Notes: a model not told the origin generated them from the sequence alone. A stretch of 64,000 nt of DNA from Oxalobacteraceae bacterium (GCA_030698225.1 JAUYNR010000033.1:1-64000); one strand, 5' to 3'; counted from the first letter of the stretch, positions 26,172 to 38,642 are shown. Translations and numbers: made by a program.

Positions 26172-27878
26172 ATGACAAATTTAAACAATTTATTGACCAT
26201 CAGCCACGACCATGGCGCACGCGATGTTCCGCTGATCGAGCAAACCATAGGCAGTTTTTTCGATGCGATGGTGGAGCGCGTGCCGGACCATGAGGCGCTG
26301 GTTTCCTGCCATCAGCAATTGCGCTACAGCTACCGCGCACTGCAGGCCGAAGCGCGGCGGCTGGCCAGCGCGCTGCTGAATCTGGGCCTGCAGCGCGGCG
26401 ACCGCGTCGGCATCTGGTCGCACAACAATGCGCAGTGGCTGCTGACCCAGCTCGCCACCGCCAATATCGGCGTGGTGCTGGTCAACATCAATCCCGCCTA
26501 CCGGCTGGCGGAACTGGAATACTCGCTCAACAAGGTCGGTTGCAAGGCCTTGATCAGCATGACGCAATTCAAGCACAGCAACTATGTCGAGATGATCCAG
26601 GCGCTGGCGCCGGAGTTGGCCGGCTGCGCGCCCGGCGCGCTGAATGCCGCCCGTATGCCGGACCTGAAGACCGTGATCCATCTGGGCCAGCAGCAGGTGC
26701 CCGGCATGCTGCGCTTCGACGATTTCATCGCCAGCGGCGATGCGCAGGATGCGCGGCTGGCGCAGGTCGCCGCCACGCTCGGTGCCAACGACCCGATCAA
26801 CATCCAGTTCACCAGCGGCACCACCGGCTTTCCGAAGGGCGCCACGCTGACGCACCGCAATATCCTGAACAACGGCTTCTTCGTCGGCGAGGCGATGCGC
26901 CTGACCGATGCCGACCGGCTGTGCATTCCGGTGCCGCTGTACCACTGCTTCGGCATGGTGCTGGGCAACCTGGCCTGCCTGACGCATGGCGCGACCATCG
27001 TCTATCCGAATGACGGCTTCGAGCCGCTGTCGGTGCTGCAGGCGGTGCAGGACGAGCGTTGCACCGGTCTGCACGGGGTGCCGACCATGTTCATTGCGCT
27101 GCTCGATCATCCGCGCTTTGCCGAATTCGACCTGTCGACGCTGCGCACCGGCATCATGGCCGGTTCGCCGTGCCCGATCGAAGTGATGAAGCGGGTGGTG
27201 CGCGACATGCACATGGCCGAGGTCACGATCGCCTACGGCATGACAGAGACCAGCCCGGTCAGCTGCCAGAGCGATGCCGATACGCCGCTGGAGCAGCGCG
27301 TGGCCACCGTCGGCCGGGTCCAGCCGCATCTGGAAGTCAAGATCATCGATCCGGAAACCGGCGCGACCGTCGCCATCGGCGCCACCGGCGAACTGTGCAC
27401 GCGCGGCTATTCGGTGATGCACGGCTACTGGGGCGACCCGGAAAAAACCGCAGAGGCGATCGATGCCGAGCGCTGGATGCATACCGGCGACCTGGCCGTC
27501 ATGGATGCGCAGGGCTTTGTCAACATCGTCGGCCGCAGCAAGGACATGGTGATCCGCGGCGGCGAAAACATTTACCCGCGCGAAATTGAAGAATTTTTAT
27601 ACCGCCATCCGGCGATCCAGGACGTGCAGGTGATCGGCGTGCCGGACCCGAAATACGGCGAGGAACTGTGCGCGTGGATCGTGCTGCGCCCCGGCGCCAG
27701 CCTGGACGCGGCGGCGCTGCGTGCGTTCTGCGAAGGCCAGATCGCCCATTACAAGATTCCGCGCTACCTGCGCTTCGTCGACGCATTCCCGATGACCGTG
27801 ACCGGCAAGGTGCAGAAATTCAGGATGCGCGAAGTGATGAAAGACGAGCTCAAGCTGGACGAATCGAAGACGGCCTGA
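26172..27878 (+). CDS. AMP-binding acyl-CoA synthetase
   Basis: Activates a carboxylic acid to its CoA thioester via an acyl-adenylate. The 568-residue protein has the P-loop-like [15 protein letters not shown] (about residue 217), [10 protein letters not shown] and the hinge/lysine region [20 protein letters not shown] followed by GKVQKF. It sits between LiuR site 3 and liuB. Isovalerate, a medium-chain acid or acetoacetate are all possible substrates; the sequence alone does not decide. Confidence 0.9.
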   Translation: MTNLNNLLTISHDHGARDVPLIEQTIGSFFDAMVERVPDHEALVSCHQQLRYSYRALQAEARRLASALLNLGLQRGDRVGIWSHNNAQWLLTQLATANIGVVLVNINPAYRLAELEYSLNKVGCKALISMTQFKHSNYVEMIQALAPELAGCAPGALNAARMPDLKTVIHLGQQQVPGMLRFDDFIASGDAQDARLAQVAATLGANDPINIQFTSGTTGFPKGATLTHRNILNNGFFVGEAMRLTDADRLCIPVPLYHCFGMVLGNLACLTHGATIVYPNDGFEPLSVLQAVQDERCTGLHGVPTMFIALLDHPRFAEFDLSTLRTGIMAGSPCPIEVMKRVVRDMHMAEVTIAYGMTETSPVSCQSDADTPLEQRVATVGRVQPHLEVKIIDPETGATVAIGATGELCTRGYSVMHGYWGDPEKTAEAIDAERWMHTGDLAVMDAQGFVNIVGRSKDMVIRGGENIYPREIEEFLYRHPAIQDVQVIGVPDPKYGEELCAWIVLRPGASLDAAALRAFCEGQIAHYKIPRYLRFVDAFPMTVTGKVQKFRMREVMKDELKLDESKTA

Positions 27879-27884
27879 CCTGCA

Positions 27885-27914
27885 CCCCCTTTCCCGCCTG
27901 CGGGAGAGGGGAGC
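27885..27914. repeat. REP-like family 5 hairpin
   Basis: CCCCCTTTCCCGCCTGCGGG and AGAGGGG form a hairpin (CCCGC with GCGGG, extended by CCTTT/AGAGGG). It lies just after the acyl-CoA synthetase stop and before liuB. Confidence 0.7.
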
Positions 27915-27953
27915 AATTCGCGATAGACAACAAAGACAACCAAGGATGCGGCA

Positions 27954-29573
27954 ATGCCCGAACTGACTAGCAAACTGAATACCCGCTCGGACGATTTCAA
28001 GGCCAATGTGGCAGCGATGCAGATCATCGTCGACGACCTGAAAGCCAAGGTCGCGAAGATTGCCGAAGGCGGCGGCGAGGCTGCCAGCAAGAAGCACGTC
28101 GCCCGCGGCAAGCTGCTGCCGCGCGAGCGGGTCCAGATGCTGCTCGATCCAGGCACGCCGTTCCTGGAATTTTCGCAGCTGGCCGCGTTCGACATGTATC
28201 ACAACGGCGCGCCGTGTGCCGGCGTGATCACCGGCATCGGCCGCGTGGCCGGGCAGGAGTGCGTGATCGTCTGCAACGATGCCACCGTCAAGGGCGGCTC
28301 GTACTATCCGCTGACGGTCAAGAAGCACCTGCGCGCGCAGGAAATCGCCGACCAGAACAACTTGCCGTGCATCTACCTGGTCGATTCCGGCGGCGCGAAC
28401 TTGCCGACCCAGGACGACGTATTCCCCGACCGCGAACATTTCGGCCGCATTTTCTTCAACCAGGCCAACATGTCGGCCAAGGGCATTCCGCAGATCGCGG
28501 TGGTGATGGGTTCCTGCACCGCCGGCGGCGCGTATGTGCCGGCGATGAGCGACGAATCGATCATCGTCAAGGAGCAGGGCACGATTTTCCTCGGCGGCCC
28601 GCCGCTGGTGAAGGCTGCCACCGGCGAAGTCGTCACTGCGGAAGACCTGGGCGGCGCCGATGTCCATACCCGGCTGTCGGGCGTGGCCGACCATCTGGCG
28701 CAGAACGACATGCACGCGCTGTCGCTGGCGCGCACCATCGTTTCGAACCTGAACCGCAAGAAAACCCATCAGATGGTGTTGCGCGAGCCGGCCGCGCCGA
28801 AGTTCGACGCCCGCGAGCTGTACGGCGTAATCCCGACCGATGATGGAAAAAGCAGCCGCAAACCGTTCGACGTGCGCGAAGTGATCGCCCGCATCGTCGA
28901 CGGCAGCGATTTCGACGAATTCAAGGCGCGCTACGGCACCACGCTGGTGTGCGGCTTCGCCCACATCCATGGCATGCCGGTCGGCATCGTCGCCAACAAC
29001 GGCATCCTGTTTAGCGAATCGGCGCTGAAAGGCGCCCATTTCATCGAACTGTGCTGCCACCGCAAGATCCCGCTGGTGTTCCTGCAGAACATCACCGGCT
29101 TCATGGTCGGGCGCAAGTACGAGAACGAAGGCATCGCCCGCAACGGCGCCAAGATGGTGACCGCAGTGGCCACCGCCGCGGTGCCGAAATTCACCGTGAT
29201 CATCGGCGGCAGCTTCGGCGCCGGCAACTACGGGATGTGCGGCCGCGCATTCTCGCCGCGCTTCCTGTGGATGTGGCCGAATGCGCGGATCTCGGTGATG
29301 GGCGGCGACCAGGCTGCCGGCGTCTTGGCCACCGTCAAGCGCGACGGCATCGAACTCAAAGGCGGCACCTGGAGCGCGGAGGAAGAAGCCGCGTTCAAGC
29401 AGCCGATCAAGGAGCAATACGAGCATCAGGGCCACCCGTATTACGCATCGGCCCGGCTATGGGACGACGGCGTGATCGATCCGGCCGACACCCGGATGGT
29501 GCTGGGACTGGGGCTGTCGGCCGCGCTGAATGCGCCGATTCCCGATACGAAATTTGGCTTATTCAGGATGTGA
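27954..29573 (+). CDS. liuB: 3-methylcrotonyl-CoA carboxylase beta (carboxyltransferase) subunit
   Basis: Transfers carboxyl from carboxybiotin on LiuD to 3-methylcrotonyl-CoA, giving 3-methylglutaconyl-CoA. The 539-residue protein has the family blocks [20 protein letters not shown] (20 shown) and [16 protein letters not shown]. The C-terminal [15 protein letters not shown] and [14 protein letters not shown] are the acyl-CoA oxyanion pockets. The stop TGA is two bases before the GTG of liuC. Confidence 0.95.
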   Translation: MPELTSKLNTRSDDFKANVAAMQIIVDDLKAKVAKIAEGGGEAASKKHVARGKLLPRERVQMLLDPGTPFLEFSQLAAFDMYHNGAPCAGVITGIGRVAGQECVIVCNDATVKGGSYYPLTVKKHLRAQEIADQNNLPCIYLVDSGGANLPTQDDVFPDREHFGRIFFNQANMSAKGIPQIAVVMGSCTAGGAYVPAMSDESIIVKEQGTIFLGGPPLVKAATGEVVTAEDLGGADVHTRLSGVADHLAQNDMHALSLARTIVSNLNRKKTHQMVLREPAAPKFDARELYGVIPTDDGKSSRKPFDVREVIARIVDGSDFDEFKARYGTTLVCGFAHIHGMPVGIVANNGILFSESALKGAHFIELCCHRKIPLVFLQNITGFMVGRKYENEGIARNGAKMVTAVATAAVPKFTVIIGGSFGAGNYGMCGRAFSPRFLWMWPNARISVMGGDQAAGVLATVKRDGIELKGGTWSAEEEAAFKQPIKEQYEHQGHPYYASARLWDDGVIDPADTRMVLGLGLSAALNAPIPDTKFGLFRM

Positions 29574-29575
29574 CC

Positions 29576-30364
29576 GTGAACTACCAGACCATACAACTGC
29601 AGCGCGACGGCCACATTGCGTCGGTGATCCTGAACCGCCCCGACGTGCGCAACGCGTTCAACGAGTTGACGATTGCCGAAATCACCCGCGCCTTCCTGGA
29701 ACTTGGCGCCGATGCCGGCATCCGCGCGATCGTGCTGGCCGCGCGCGGTCCGGCGTTCTGCGCCGGCGCCGACCTGCACTGGATGCGCAAGATGGCCGAC
29801 TATACGCATGAGGAAAACCGTGCGGATGCCGCGCAACTGGCGCATATGCTGCGCACCATTTACGAATGCCCGCAGCCGGTGGTGGCACAAGTGCAGGGCG
29901 ATTGCTACGCGGGCGGGATGGGGCTGGTGGCCGCCTGCGATATCGCGGTGACAGTTGATGCGGCCAATTTTTGCCTGTCCGAAGTCAAGCTGGGCCTGAT
30001 CCCGGCCACCATCTCGCCGTACGTGATCCGTGCGATGGGCGAGAATGCGGCGCGCCGCTACTTCCTGACCGCCGAACGGTTTTCGGCACAGGAAGCGCTG
30101 CGCATCGGCTTCGTGCAGCAGGTTGTCGCCGCCGACGCGCTGGACGCGACGGTGGCCGCCATCGTCAAGGCGCTGGCCGGCAACAGTCCGAACGCGGTGC
30201 GGCAGGCGAAACGGCTGGTGCGCGAGGTCGGCGGCCGGCCGCTCAGCAGCATCCTGATCGCCGCCACGGTCGAAGGCATCGCGCAAATCCGCGCGTCGGA
30301 CGAGGGGCGCGAAGGGGTCAGCGCCTTCCTGGAGAAGCGCAAGCCGGGCTGGCTGGAACGGTAG
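29576..30364 (+). CDS. liuC: 3-methylglutaconyl-CoA hydratase
   Basis: A crotonase-fold enzyme hydrating 3-methylglutaconyl-CoA to HMG-CoA. The 262-residue form starts at the GTG two bases after liuB, giving V/MNYQTIQLQRDG; a longer open frame is an overlap artefact. The oxyanion hole is formed by FCAGADLHWM and GDCYAGGMGL, and SEVKLGLIPATISPYV is typical of LiuC-like hydratases. The assignment as this step relies on the cluster. Confidence 0.92.
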   Translation: MNYQTIQLQRDGHIASVILNRPDVRNAFNELTIAEITRAFLELGADAGIRAIVLAARGPAFCAGADLHWMRKMADYTHEENRADAAQLAHMLRTIYECPQPVVAQVQGDCYAGGMGLVAACDIAVTVDAANFCLSEVKLGLIPATISPYVIRAMGENAARRYFLTAERFSAQEALRIGFVQQVVAADALDATVAAIVKALAGNSPNAVRQAKRLVREVGGRPLSSILIAATVEGIAQIRASDEGREGVSAFLEKRKPGWLER

Positions 30365-30403
30365 CTTGGCGCTGAATCGGCGATGATCTCCATTGGGATG
30401 CCT

Positions 30404-30470
30404 GTAGGTGCGAATTCATTCGCATCAGTTCGCATGAAATCGTCAAAAGTGCGAATGAATTCGCACCTAC
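30404..30470. repeat. REP family 2, inverted pair
   Basis: GTAGGTGCGAATTCATTCGC... pairs with ...GCGAATGAATTCGCACCTAC. Further copies are at 37081 and 60421. The outer stem GTGCGAAT/ATTCGCAC and the GTAG/CTAC ends are conserved while the centre varies. Confidence 0.88.
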
Positions 30471-30509
30471 GACACTGTCGTCTCGATCTGCGTAAATATG
30501 AGTATGGCT

Positions 30510-30580
30510 TGGGTATGCATTTAAACATGCCATTTTCCGCATATAAATAAAGCGATGTTAAAAATACAGAATGCAGTATG
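30510..30580 (+). repeat. Dispersed two-hairpin element, copy 5 (divergent)
   Basis: TGGGTATGCATTTAAACATG, then TTCCGCATATAAATAAAGCG, then AAATACAGAATGCAGTATGTT as a loose second dyad. Hairpin 1 is degraded (CCGCAT...AGCG). It lies upstream of bioA. Confidence 0.6.
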
Positions 30581-30591
30581 TTGTTGCTGTA

Positions 30592-30617
30592 TAGTCCGTC
30601 CCCGTTGAAACGGACTA
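30592..30617. promoter_or_regulatory. 8-bp inverted repeat just upstream of bioA
   Basis: TAGTCCGT and ACGGACTA are separated by ten bases and end about 10 bp before the bioA ribosome-binding region. This could be an operator or a translation-affecting hairpin. It does not match the BirA site I know (TTGTAAACC arms). Confidence 0.4.
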
Positions 30618-30635
30618 ACAGTGACTGGAGCAGTC

Positions 30636-31985
30636 TTGGAACCAAGCACACAATCCGACTGGGTCAAGCGCAGCCTGCAGAGCGTCTGGCACCCTTGCAC
30701 CCAAATGCAGCACCATGCCGGAGCAGACCCGCTGCCGCTGATCCCGGTCAGCCACGGCCGCGGCGCGTGGCTGTTTGATGCCGACGGCCGTCGCTATCTG
30801 GACGCGATCAGTTCGTGGTGGGTGAACCTGTTCGGCCACGCGAATCCGCGCATCAATGCGGCGCTGAAAGACCAGCTCGACAAGCTGGAACATGCGATGC
30901 TGGCCGGCTTCACCCACGAACCGGTGATCGCACTGTCGGAGCGGCTGTCAAAGCTGACCGGCCATGTGCTCGGCCATTGCTTTTACGCGTCGGACGGCGC
31001 CTCGGCGGTCGAGATCGCGCTGAAGATGAGTTTCCATGCGTGGCGCAACAGCAGCCTGTCCGACAAGCAGGAATTCGTTTGCCTGAAAGGCAGTTACCAC
31101 GGCGAAACCATCGGTGCGCTGGCGGTGACCGACGTCGCGCTGTTCAAGGATGCCTATGGTCCGTTGTTGCGGCAATCGCACGTGGTGGCGTCGCCCGATG
31201 CGCGGCTGGCGCAGCATGGCGAATCGGCGGCTGACGTCGCGCGCCGTGCCGCCGCCGAGCTGGAAACGCTGTTGCAGCAACGCGCCGGCCAGATCGCCGC
31301 CGTCATCATCGAGCCGCTGGTGCAATGCGCGACCGGCATGGCGATGCACGATCCGGTCTACCTGCAACAAGTGCGCGCGCTGTGCGACCGCTATCAAGTC
31401 CACATGATCGCCGACGAAATCGCGGTCGGCTGCGGCCGCACCGGCACCTTCTTCGCCTGCGAGCAGGCCGCCGTCTGGCCCGATTTTCTGTGCCTGTCGA
31501 AAGGCATCAGCGGCGGCTACCTGCCGCTGTCGCTGGTGATGACGCGCGACAGTATCTATCAAGCGTTTTACAGCACCGATATCGCGCGCGGCTTCCTGCA
31601 TTCGCATTCGTATACCGGCAATCCGCTGGCCTGCCGGGCGGCGCTGGCGACGCTGGATATCTTCGAGCAAGACGGCGTGCTGAACCAAAACCGCGTGCGC
31701 GCCGCACGCCTGACCGCGGCGCTCTCGCCGCTGGCCGCGCATGACCAGGTGTGCCATTTCCGCCAGCGCGGGATGATCTGGGCCTTCGATGCGGTGCTCG
31801 ACGATGCGGCTGCCGCGGAGACCTTCTCGCGCCGCTTCTTCAGCGCCGCGCTGGAGCAGGAATTGCTGCTGCGCCCGATCGGCAACACCGTGTATCTGAT
31901 GCCGCCCTACATCCTGAGCGACGACGAGATCGACACGTTGGCCGCGCGCACCCGGACCGTGTTCGAACAGGTGCTGCAGAAATGA
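30636..31985 (+). CDS. bioA: Adenosylmethionine-8-amino-7-oxononanoate aminotransferase
   Basis: A PLP enzyme converting 7-keto-8-aminopelargonate to 7,8-diaminopelargonate with SAM as amino donor. VWHPCTQM near the N-terminus, [29 protein letters not shown] and the PLP-lysine motif [12 protein letters not shown] mark BioA. I favour the TTG at 30636 because GGAG sits five bases upstream; a GTG at 30621 in the same frame has a poor ribosome site. It overlaps bioD by ATGA. Confidence 0.93.
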   Translation: MEPSTQSDWVKRSLQSVWHPCTQMQHHAGADPLPLIPVSHGRGAWLFDADGRRYLDAISSWWVNLFGHANPRINAALKDQLDKLEHAMLAGFTHEPVIALSERLSKLTGHVLGHCFYASDGASAVEIALKMSFHAWRNSSLSDKQEFVCLKGSYHGETIGALAVTDVALFKDAYGPLLRQSHVVASPDARLAQHGESAADVARRAAAELETLLQQRAGQIAAVIIEPLVQCATGMAMHDPVYLQQVRALCDRYQVHMIADEIAVGCGRTGTFFACEQAAVWPDFLCLSKGISGGYLPLSLVMTRDSIYQAFYSTDIARGFLHSHSYTGNPLACRAALATLDIFEQDGVLNQNRVRAARLTAALSPLAAHDQVCHFRQRGMIWAFDAVLDDAAAAETFSRRFFSAALEQELLLRPIGNTVYLMPPYILSDDEIDTLAARTRTVFEQVLQK

Positions 31986-32737
31986 GTAAAGATGTGAGCC
32001 ACTTCGCCTGCTTCGTCACCGGCACCGATACCGAGGTCGGCAAGACGCTGATCTCGAGCGCGATCCTGTATGCGCTGGGCCAGTCGGGCGTGCGCGCGGC
32101 CGGCATGAAGCCGGTCGCGGCCGGCGCCGACCTGATTGATGGCGTCTGGCATAACGACGATGCCGATGCACTGGCGGCCGCCGCCAGTGTCATATTGCCG
32201 CCGCAACTGGCGACGCCGTACCTGCTGCGCACGTCGGCGGCGCCGCATATCGCTGCCGCGCTGGACGGGATTCAAATCGATCCGGCCCGCATCCTGGCCT
32301 GTTTTGACCAGATCGCGCAACTGGCGGATGCGGTGGTGGTCGAAGGCGTGGGCGGCTTCCGGGTGCCGCTGACCGACGATTTCGATAGCGCCGATCTGGC
32401 GCAGCGACTGGCATTGCCGGTGATCCTGGTGGTCGGCCTGCGGCTCGGCTGCATCAGCGCCGCGCTGCTGAGCGCGGAGGCGATTGCGGCCCGCGGCCTG
32501 ACGCTGGCCGGCTGGGTCGCCAACGGCATCGATCCCGCGCTGGCCTATGCGGAGGATAATGTCGCTGCCTTATCGGAGCGCCTGTGCTCGCAATTTGGTG
32601 CGCCGCTGCTGGGCTGCGTTCCCCGTTTGGCGGTACCATCTGCGGCTGCGGCGGCGACTTATCTGGACTTCTCCGGCCTGCCCGGCTGGCCCAATTCAGG
32701 CTCAGGCGTAAACATACCATTAGGACTTACCCAGTAG
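31982..32737 (+). CDS. bioD: Dethiobiotin synthetase
   Basis: ATP- and CO2-dependent ring closure of diaminopelargonate to dethiobiotin. The P-loop GTDTEVGKT is at residues 14-22, MKPVAAGA at about 37-44 and [11 protein letters not shown] near residue 120. It is 251 residues from the ATGA overlap with bioA, slightly long. The final residues (PLGLTQ) and the TAG stop are encoded by repeat sequence, so insertion of the REP appears to have reset the C-terminus. Confidence 0.93.
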   Translation: MSKDVSHFACFVTGTDTEVGKTLISSAILYALGQSGVRAAGMKPVAAGADLIDGVWHNDDADALAAAASVILPPQLATPYLLRTSAAPHIAAALDGIQIDPARILACFDQIAQLADAVVVEGVGGFRVPLTDDFDSADLAQRLALPVILVVGLRLGCISAALLSAEAIAARGLTLAGWVANGIDPALAYAEDNVAALSERLCSQFGAPLLGCVPRLAVPSAAAAATYLDFSGLPGWPNSGSGVNIPLGLTQ

Positions 32738-32819
32738 CGCAGGCCTCCGTGCCTGCACCGGGCCGCAGGCACGGAGGCCTGCGCTACTGGCAAACGGCAA
32801 TATTTTGCGTAAGTTCTTA
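32721..32819. repeat. REP family 1 pair with TAGGACTTAC outer flanks
   Basis: A family 1 pair (32733-32788, AGTAGCGCAGGCC...GGCCTGCGCTACT) is nested inside a second inverted repeat: TAGGACTTAC at 32721-32730 and GTAAGTTCTTA at 32809-32819. The outer motif also occurs at 130-139 without a REP. Together this may be a larger composite element. Confidence 0.65.
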
Positions 32820-32847
32820 ATCATCTTGAAGTAAAGGATCATCAATC

Positions 32848-33876
32848 ATGACACACGCTGTTTCGTTTCATTCCGCCACCAGAATCGCGATTCCGGACGC
32901 GTCCGCCACCTGGCCGGTCGAAGAAGTGCTGGCATTGTTCGAGTTGCCGTTCAACGACCTGATGTTTCAGGCGCAACAGGTGCACCGCGCCCATTTCCCC
33001 GACGGCGATGTCGAGCTGGCAACGCTGTTGTCGATCAAGACCGGCGGCTGCGAGGAAGATTGCGGTTATTGCCCGCAAGCAGCACGCTACGACACCGGCG
33101 TCGAAGCCAAGAAAATCCTCGAACTGGACCAGGTGCTGGAGGCAGCCCGCGAAGCCCGTGCCAGCGGCGCGACCCGTTTCTGCATGGGCGCCGCCTGGCG
33201 TTCGCCGAAGGACCGCGACATGGACAAGGTCGAAGCGATGGTGCGCGGCGTCAAGGCGCTCGGGCTGGAAACCTGCGCCACGCTGGGCATGCTGGAAGAA
33301 GGCCAGGCCGACCGTTTGAAGGACGCCGGACTCGACTATTACAACCACAACCTCGATACCGCGCCGGAGTTCTACGACAACGTGATTTCGACCCGCGAAT
33401 ACCAGGACCGCCTCGATACGCTGGGGCGGGTCCGCAATGCGGGCCTGAAAGTGTGCTGCGGCGGCATCGTCGGCATGGGCGAATCGCGCCAGCAGCGCGC
33501 CGGCCTGATCGCGCAACTGGCGAACCTGAATCCGTATCCGGAATCGGTGCCAGTCAACCATCTGGTGCAGGTCGAAGGCACGCCGCTGCACGGACTCGAT
33601 CCGCTCGACCCGCTCGAATTCGTGCGCACCATCGCGGTCGCGCGCATCACGATGCCGAAGGCACGGGTGCGGCTGTCGGCCGGACGGCGCCAGATGGGCG
33701 AAGCGGTGCAGGCGATGTGCTTTTTGGCCGGCGCGAACTCGATTTTCTACGGCGACAAGCTGCTCACCACCGGCAATCCGGAAGCGGAAGACGACCGTGC
33801 AATGCTGGCGAAACTCGGTTTGAAGACCCATGCCTCGACCCTGACCGAAGCGCAGAAAGAGCGTTGCGGCGGGTGA
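32848..33876 (+). CDS. bioB: Biotin synthase
   Basis: A radical-SAM enzyme inserting sulfur into dethiobiotin. The [4Fe-4S] cysteines Cys68, Cys72 and Cys75 lie in [25 protein letters not shown] and GGIVGMGES follow, then [11 protein letters not shown]-like (here [11 protein letters not shown]). The 342-residue length is normal. It is separated from bioD by the composite REP and followed by a triple REP block. Confidence 0.96.
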   Translation: MTHAVSFHSATRIAIPDASATWPVEEVLALFELPFNDLMFQAQQVHRAHFPDGDVELATLLSIKTGGCEEDCGYCPQAARYDTGVEAKKILELDQVLEAAREARASGATRFCMGAAWRSPKDRDMDKVEAMVRGVKALGLETCATLGMLEEGQADRLKDAGLDYYNHNLDTAPEFYDNVISTREYQDRLDTLGRVRNAGLKVCCGGIVGMGESRQQRAGLIAQLANLNPYPESVPVNHLVQVEGTPLHGLDPLDPLEFVRTIAVARITMPKARVRLSAGRRQMGEAVQAMCFLAGANSIFYGDKLLTTGNPEAEDDRAMLAKLGLKTHASTLTEAQKERCGG

Positions 33877-33880
33877 TTCA

Positions 33881-33973
33881 AGTAGTGCAGGCCTCCGTGC
33901 CTGCATCGGGCCGCAGACACGGAGGCCGGCACTACTGATAGTTCCGAATCGCAGGCACGGAGGCCTGCACTAC
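33881..33973. repeat. REP family 1, three units
   Basis: An inverted pair (33881-33936, one arm altered to GGCCGGCACTACT) is followed by a further half unit GCAGGCACGGAGGCCTGCAC (33951-33970). It fills the gap between bioB and liuD. The altered arm suggests ageing of one unit. Confidence 0.85.
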
Positions 33974-33990
33974 CCTCAGAAAGAAACCCC

Positions 33991-36075
<2,085 letters not shown>

Positions 36076-36110
36076 GAAAACCGGCATCCAACCCCTTTCC
36101 GATTTTTATC

Positions 36111-37052
36111 ATGCAGATTTTATTTTATAGCCCCGACAACAAGCCGGAACCCTGGCTGGCCGCGCTGGCGCAGGCGTTGCCTGAGGCCGGCGTGCAGGTC
36201 TGGCAGCAAGGGATGACCGCGGCCGATGTGCAGCCGGCCGACTACCTCGTGGCCTGGCAGCCGCCGGCCGCGATGCTGGCCGGACAGGCCAATCTGAAGG
36301 CGCTGTTCAACCTCGGTGCCGGGGTCGATGCGATCTTGCAGCTGGGCGACGCGCTGCCGCCGCAGGTGTCGCTGGTGCGCCTGGACGACGCCGGCATGGC
36401 AGTCCAGATGGCCGAATACGTGAGCTACGCAATCCTGCGCCATTTCCGCCGTTTCGATGCATTCGAGCAGCAGGCGCAACAGCAGCAATGGCGTTTCCTG
36501 AAGCCCAATGACAAGGCCGACTTCAGCGTCGGCATCCTCGGCCTGGGCGTGCTGGGCAGCCGGATTGCGGAGGCGGTGCAGCATTTCGGCTTCCCGCTGC
36601 GCGGCTGGAGCCGCAGCCGCAAGGACTTGCCGGGCATCCAGTGTTTTGCCGGCGACGCGGAACTGGACGATTTTTTGCGCGGCACCCGGATTCTGGTCTG
36701 CATCCTGCCGCTGACCGCCGAAACCGCGCAAATCCTCAGCCGCAGCAGGCTGGAAATGCTGCCCAGGGGCGCCTACCTGATCAACGTCGCGCGCGGCGCC
36801 CATCTGGCGGAATCCGACTTGCTGGCGCTGATCAAGTCCGGCCATCTGACCGGCGCAATGCTCGACGTGTGCCGCACCGAACCGCTGCCGCAACAGCACC
36901 CGTTCTGGCAAGAGCCGCGCATCACGCTGACGCCGCATATCGCGGCGATGACGCTGCGCGAGGAAAGCGTGCGCCAGATCGCCGGCAAGATCCGCGCGCT
37001 GGAGCGGGGCGAACCGATCGCCGGCATCGTCGATCGAAGCAAAGGGTATTAA
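36111..37052 (+). CDS. ghrA: Glyoxylate/hydroxypyruvate reductase A-like dehydrogenase
   Basis: A D-2-hydroxyacid dehydrogenase of 313 residues, reducing glyoxylate or hydroxypyruvate with NAD(P)H. GILGLGVLGSRIAEA is the dinucleotide fold (about residue 140). LINVARGAHLAESDL carries the substrate Arg, and the Glu/His pair appears as CRTEPLP and LTPHIAAMT. It lies between liuD and the HMG-CoA lyase gene, where it has no known role. A link to glyoxylate from the AceK-controlled shunt is speculative. Confidence 0.85.
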   Translation: MQILFYSPDNKPEPWLAALAQALPEAGVQVWQQGMTAADVQPADYLVAWQPPAAMLAGQANLKALFNLGAGVDAILQLGDALPPQVSLVRLDDAGMAVQMAEYVSYAILRHFRRFDAFEQQAQQQQWRFLKPNDKADFSVGILGLGVLGSRIAEAVQHFGFPLRGWSRSRKDLPGIQCFAGDAELDDFLRGTRILVCILPLTAETAQILSRSRLEMLPRGAYLINVARGAHLAESDLLALIKSGHLTGAMLDVCRTEPLPQQHPFWQEPRITLTPHIAAMTLREESVRQIAGKIRALERGEPIAGIVDRSKGY

Positions 37053-37080
37053 ACAATGGACGGTCACAATGACGTTGGAA

Positions 37081-37147
37081 GTAGGTGCGAATTCATTCGC
37101 ACTTTTGGCGATTCTATGCGATCTGATGCGAATGAATTCGCACCTAC
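37081..37147. repeat. REP family 2, inverted pair
   Basis: GTAGGTGCGAATTCATTCGC at the left and GCGAATGAATTCGCACCTAC at the right, identical outer arms to the copy at 30404. It lies between ghrA and the HMG-CoA lyase gene. Confidence 0.88.
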
Positions 37148-37214
37148 GGCAACGTGAAAAAGGCTAGATTTTGAACGGAGTATCTACGAAGCTATTTTTA
37201 AAAAAGGTATCGCC

Positions 37215-38135
37215 ATGAATCCATCCAGCAACTTGCCGGCACGGGTCAAGATCGTCGAAGTCGGTCCGCGCGACGGCTTGCAGAACGAACAGCAAACCAT
37301 TCCGGCCGCAGTCAAGATCGAACTGGTCAACCGCCTGACGCAAGCCGGCTTTAAAAACATCGAGGCGGCGTCCTTCGTCTCGCCCAAATGGGTGCCGCAG
37401 ATGGCGACATCCGCCGAAGTGATGGCCGGCATCACGCGCAAGCCGGGCGTCGTGTATTCGGTGCTGACGCCGAACCTGCAGGGTTTCAAGGCGGCGCTGG
37501 CGGCCCGGGCCGATGAAGTGGTGATCTTCGGTTCGGCCTCGGAAGCCTTTTCGCAAAAGAACATCAATTGCTCGATCGCCGAATCGATAGAGCGCTTTCG
37601 CGACGTCGCGCAGTCCGCCAAACAGCACGGCCTGCGCCTGCGCGGCAGCATCAGCTGCGCGTTCGGCTGCCCGTATCAGGGCGAAGTATCGGCCGACGCG
37701 GTGGCCGACGTGGTGCGCCGGATGCGCGAGCTCGGCTGTGACGAGATCGACATCGCCGACACCATCGGTGTCGCGACACCTCTGAAAGTGCACGCGATCA
37801 TGCAGCGCGCCGCGCAGGAATTCCCGTTGGCGCAGCTGTCGGGCCACTTCCACGACACCTACGGCCAGGGCATCGCCAACATCTACGCCAGCCTCGAAGT
37901 CGGGGTGGCTATCTTCCATTCGTCGGTGGCCGGCCTGGGCGGCTGCCCGTACGCGAAAGGCGCGACCGGCAATGTCGCCACCGAAGACGTGCTGTTCCTG
38001 CTGCAGGGGCTGGGCATAGACACCGGCATCGACCTCGACGCGGTGGTCGACGCCGGCCAGTTCATCTCGCAGCATCTGGGGCGCAAGGCAGCCAGCCGCG
38101 CCGGCAATGCGCTGGCCGCCAAACGGGCCGGCTGA
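37215..38135 (+). CDS. liuE: Hydroxymethylglutaryl-CoA lyase
   Basis: Cleaves HMG-CoA to acetyl-CoA and acetoacetate, the end of the leucine branch. The 306-residue protein has the metal and substrate motifs EVGPRDGLQNEQ, GSISCAFGCPYQGEV, GHFHDTYGQG and the signature Cys segment GGCPYAKGATGNVATED. AAAAGGTATCGCC precedes the ATG. It is the last gene of the Liu cluster. Confidence 0.95.
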   Translation: MNPSSNLPARVKIVEVGPRDGLQNEQQTIPAAVKIELVNRLTQAGFKNIEAASFVSPKWVPQMATSAEVMAGITRKPGVVYSVLTPNLQGFKAALAARADEVVIFGSASEAFSQKNINCSIAESIERFRDVAQSAKQHGLRLRGSISCAFGCPYQGEVSADAVADVVRRMRELGCDEIDIADTIGVATPLKVHAIMQRAAQEFPLAQLSGHFHDTYGQGIANIYASLEVGVAIFHSSVAGLGGCPYAKGATGNVATEDVLFLLQGLGIDTGIDLDAVVDAGQFISQHLGRKAASRAGNALAAKRAG

Positions 38136-38160
38136 ACCGCCTACTCGCCGCTTCGGAGCA

Positions 38161-38237
38161 ATAAATATACTGAATAATGTATTTATTGCTGCCGCAATGA
38201 ATGTGTGCGGTAAGTGCACTGTTTTTATGCATACTCC
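38161..38237 (-). repeat. Dispersed two-hairpin element, copy 6
   Basis: On the minus strand: GGAGTATGCATAAAAACAGT, TTACCGCACACATTCATTGC then GGCAGC, and AATACATTATTCAGTATATT. Hairpin 1 keeps CCGCA/TGCGG with a changed loop (CACATTCAT). Confidence 0.75.
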
Positions 38238-38363
38238 TGATTATTATTAAAAACATCGAAGGTGTCGGCAGGCGTTTCCCGCGTTAACAAAGCGTTTTAA
38301 ATGCCTCGCCAGCACCGCACCTGCGTAGAATGGGCCGCTTCATTAATAAACAGGACTCGCACC

Positions 38364-38642
38364 ATGAAAAAATCCGGCTTGGAAAAGCAGAAAGCCATGA
38401 AACTGGCCGGCAAGATGAAGCAAGCCGGCACTGGTGCAGCGTTCGGCCAGGATGCCGCCGTGCCGCTGGACCGGCGCGATCAGCGCAAGCTGGATCAGGC
38501 GCTCGGTCTGGTGCCGTTCGCGGTCAAGCTACACGGCGACCTGGTGGCCCAGTTGCAGGCGCTGGCACAGGCGCGTGCGATCGGGATGAACGAAGTGGTG
38601 GCGGAACTGCTGGCCAAGGCGCTGGCCGACCAGCCGAAATAA
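38364..38642 (+). CDS. Hypothetical small protein
   Basis: A 92-residue basic protein I do not recognise. The start at MKKSGLEKQKAMKLAGKMKQ (20 shown) has AGGA upstream. The N-terminus is lysine-rich. The C-terminal half (LHGDLVAQLQALAQARAIGMNEVVAELLAKAL) is helical, shown here as a pattern of Leu/Ala repeats that could dimerise in the manner of ribbon-helix-helix proteins. No membrane segment is seen. Confidence 0.7.
   Translation: MKKSGLEKQKAMKLAGKMKQAGTGAAFGQDAAVPLDRRDQRKLDQALGLVPFAVKLHGDLVAQLQALAQARAIGMNEVVAELLAKALADQPK

Noticed and set aside
18232-33973. Repeated palindromes considered as a CRISPR array
   Set aside because: Units are dispersed between genes, not tandem, have no equal spacers and no cas genes nearby.
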